Assembly: GCA_030603215.1 (NCBI GenBank)
Contig: JAUVYF010000004.1
Location: forward strand, 1 to 42,801
Source: Candidatus Bipolaricaulota bacterium
GTDB taxonomy: Bacteria > Bipolaricaulota > Bipolaricaulia > UBA7950 > UBA9294
DNA length: 42,801 nucleotides
Direction: 5' to 3'
The translations under genes and the position numbers were made by a program. The notes under the pieces are model-generated. The model made no database searches, had not been told where the DNA came from, and worked only from the letters and a program-made list of their open reading frames with translations. Positions 41,123-42,801 of this stretch are shown piece after piece (positions within the stretch are counted from its first letter, which is position 1; every line of letters begins with the position of its first letter).

Positions 41123-42343
41123 TTATAAGTCCGCGAAAGGCAGTGCTACTACTCCCTTTCCTAGTGGCAACCGGACATGGCCTGGGTGGACGACGTATCC
41201 GGGTAGCACACGTTTCCCGAGGTCGCTCCGGAGTCTCTTAATGCTTGCAGCCATACGAGGCCGTGGCGTTGCGGAGAGCTTGACTTCGATGGGAATAAGC
41301 TTTCTATTGGCCTCGATCAGGATATCCACTTCTACCCCCGAAGAAGTCCGCCAGAAATAGATCTTAGGATCCTCACCCCGGTGGAAATAAGATTTGACAA
41401 GCTCCGCTATCACCGCCGTTTCGAAAATCGCCCCTCCCATGGGGCCGGCCGCGGCGTGCTCAGGATCCCTAAGTCCAACAAGGCGGCACAGTGTGCCAAC
41501 ATCATTGAAGAAGATCTTCGGGGTCTTAACCATGCGCTTTCCTACATTGGCGAAGTACGGTCTGAGGACCGTTACCTGGAACGTTGCTTCCAATATCGAT
41601 AACCAAGCTTTTGCTGTGTTGACCGCTATGCCAAGGTCACGCGCGAGTTCAGTCAAGCTCAGCAACCCAGCGCTCCTTGCAGCGAGCGCTCGGATGAAGT
41701 TCTGAAACAAGGTGAGATCTCCCACCTGCCTGAGCGAACGGACATCGCGCTCCAAGTAAGTCTGAATATAGCTTGAGTGCCAGAGAAAGGGATCGCGGCT
41801 CGGATCTGCAACCAGCTCTGGATAGCCGCCCCGTAGAAAGCTCTTCCACAAATCGCGATAGGAGATCTCCCTGCGTGACAACGCTCGTTTGTCCGATTCC
41901 CAAGGGAACACCGCATGTGGATCACCAAGAGTCTCTCGCTGTGTAAGGGGCATCAGTCGCAATATCGCACTACGACCGGCAAGCGACTCCGTCACTTGCT
42001 CCATGAGGAGCAGGTTCTGCGATCCGGTGAGAAGGTACTGTCCGCTTTGAGCCCGTCGAGCGTCAACCCGCTCTTTAATATAGGGGAGGAGCGTTGGTGC
42101 GTACTGGATTTCATCAAAGATTACGGGCGGGGGGAACATTTCAATGAAAGCTCGAGGATCTGTCTGCGCTGCTGTACAAACATCCGGAGGCTCAAGAGAA
42201 ACGTAACCAAAATCCCCTTCGAAGAGGTGCTTAAGCAGTGTCGTTTTACCCGACTGACGCGGCCCGATTAACACCACGACCGGAAACTCCCGCGTGGCTT
42301 GCTCTATAACAGGTTCAAGCGATCGATTGATATATCTGGCCAA
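41123..42343 (-). CDS. AAA+ ATPase with DUF4143 domain
   Basis: VVVLIGPRQSGKTTLLKHLF (Walker A), PVIFDEIQYAPTLLPYIKERVD, YLLTGSQNLLLMEQVTESLAGR; C-terminal EVDILIEANRKLIPIEVKLS. Confidence 0.95.
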   Translation of the reverse strand: MARYINRSLEPVIEQATREFPVVVLIGPRQSGKTTLLKHLFEGDFGYVSLEPPDVCTAAQTDPRAFIEMFPPPVIFDEIQYAPTLLPYIKERVDARRAQSGQYLLTGSQNLLLMEQVTESLAGRSAILRLMPLTQRETLGDPHAVFPWESDKRALSRREISYRDLWKSFLRGGYPELVADPSRDPFLWHSSYIQTYLERDVRSLRQVGDLTLFQNFIRALAARSAGLLSLTELARDLGIAVNTAKAWLSILEATFQVTVLRPYFANVGKRMVKTPKIFFNDVGTLCRLVGLRDPEHAAAGPMGGAIFETAVIAELVKSYFHRGEDPKIYFWRTSSGVEVDILIEANRKLIPIEVKLSATPRPRMAASIKRLRSDLGKRVLPGYVVHPGHVRLPLGKGVVALPFADL

Positions 42344-42419
42344 TTTCTCTAAACCTCCTCAAACATACAATTATGCATTTCAAATGCAAAATTACAAGGA
42401 TGTACACGGACAAAGCTTG

Positions 42420-42504
42420 ACCACGGATGGACACGGATCAACTTAGGAGAAAACTATTCTTGTGAACAAGCATCAATCGGTGTACATCAGTGTTAATCAG
42501 TGGT
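42420..42504. repeat. Imperfect palindromic repeat, copy 6 (85 bp)
   Basis: ACCACGGATGGACACGGAT...GGTGTACATCAGTGTTAATCAGTGGT. Confidence 0.8.
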
Positions 42505-42580
42505 TCATGGAATAGCGTTGCATTCCTCGAATTCCTCAGGTTCCTATGGTTTCTCACCTGCCAGACCTGAGAGCAGCTGG

Positions 42581-42675
42581 TACCCCCTACTGGACGACTT
42601 TCGAACTTTTGAGTGGTCTAGGGCGAGCGATCTCGAGGAGGTTGTCGTGGGGAGCAGGAGATGACAGTAGGTACG
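42581..42675. repeat. ~100-bp element, copy 3
   Basis: CTACTGGACGACTTTCGAACTTTTGAGTGGTCTAGGGCGAGCGATCTCGAGGAGGTTGTCGTGGGGAGCAGG. Confidence 0.75.
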
Positions 42676-42801
42676 CCGCGTGCCGCAGGTCGGGTTGAGC
42701 GACTGGTTAGACAATGTTCTTGGCTATAAACAGTCCAATCAGCACAAACGGGGAAAAAATGTCGAAATACAAAACAGGTCCAGCATTAAAGATATTAATG
42801 T

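Overview
This ~42.8 kb bacterial window mixes housekeeping operons with repeat-rich accessory DNA. Calls come from the sequence, the supplied ORF track and family recognition; no searches were run. Core content: a polar amino-acid ABC transporter operon (-), a full-length pyruvate:ferredoxin oxidoreductase (nifJ), a lysoplasmalogenase-like protein, an MBL-fold hydrolase, a DUF3800 gene with a translationally coupled partner, MscS, a DUF4389 protein, two SAM methyltransferases, a secreted metallophosphoesterase, a double-thioredoxin membrane protein coupled to a NapH-like polyferredoxin, EF-G, an ABC-2 exporter, an SO_0444-type permease, a secreted serpin, msrB, argGH, an SPL-like radical SAM protein and an alpha/beta hydrolase lipoprotein. 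The right end (36-42 kb) holds AbiE, HTH-MNT/HEPN and an AAA/DUF4143 ATPase, with pseudogene fragments and dense repeats. The strongest candidate for something new is the argGH leader: a near-consensus promoter, an essentially leaderless 18-codon ORF with 5 Arg codons (MKWYKRRCFSCLRRRTVG), and an overlapping hairpin with a U-tract. This looks like an arginine-responsive transcription attenuator. Other items: a ~94-bp imperfect-palindromic repeat family (6 copies), composite short-unit repeat islands, a 3-copy element with a conserved LKSSKVVHYS-like reading frame, a 145-bp MITE-like element, RAYT transposase relics, and the thioredoxin/polyferredoxin pair.
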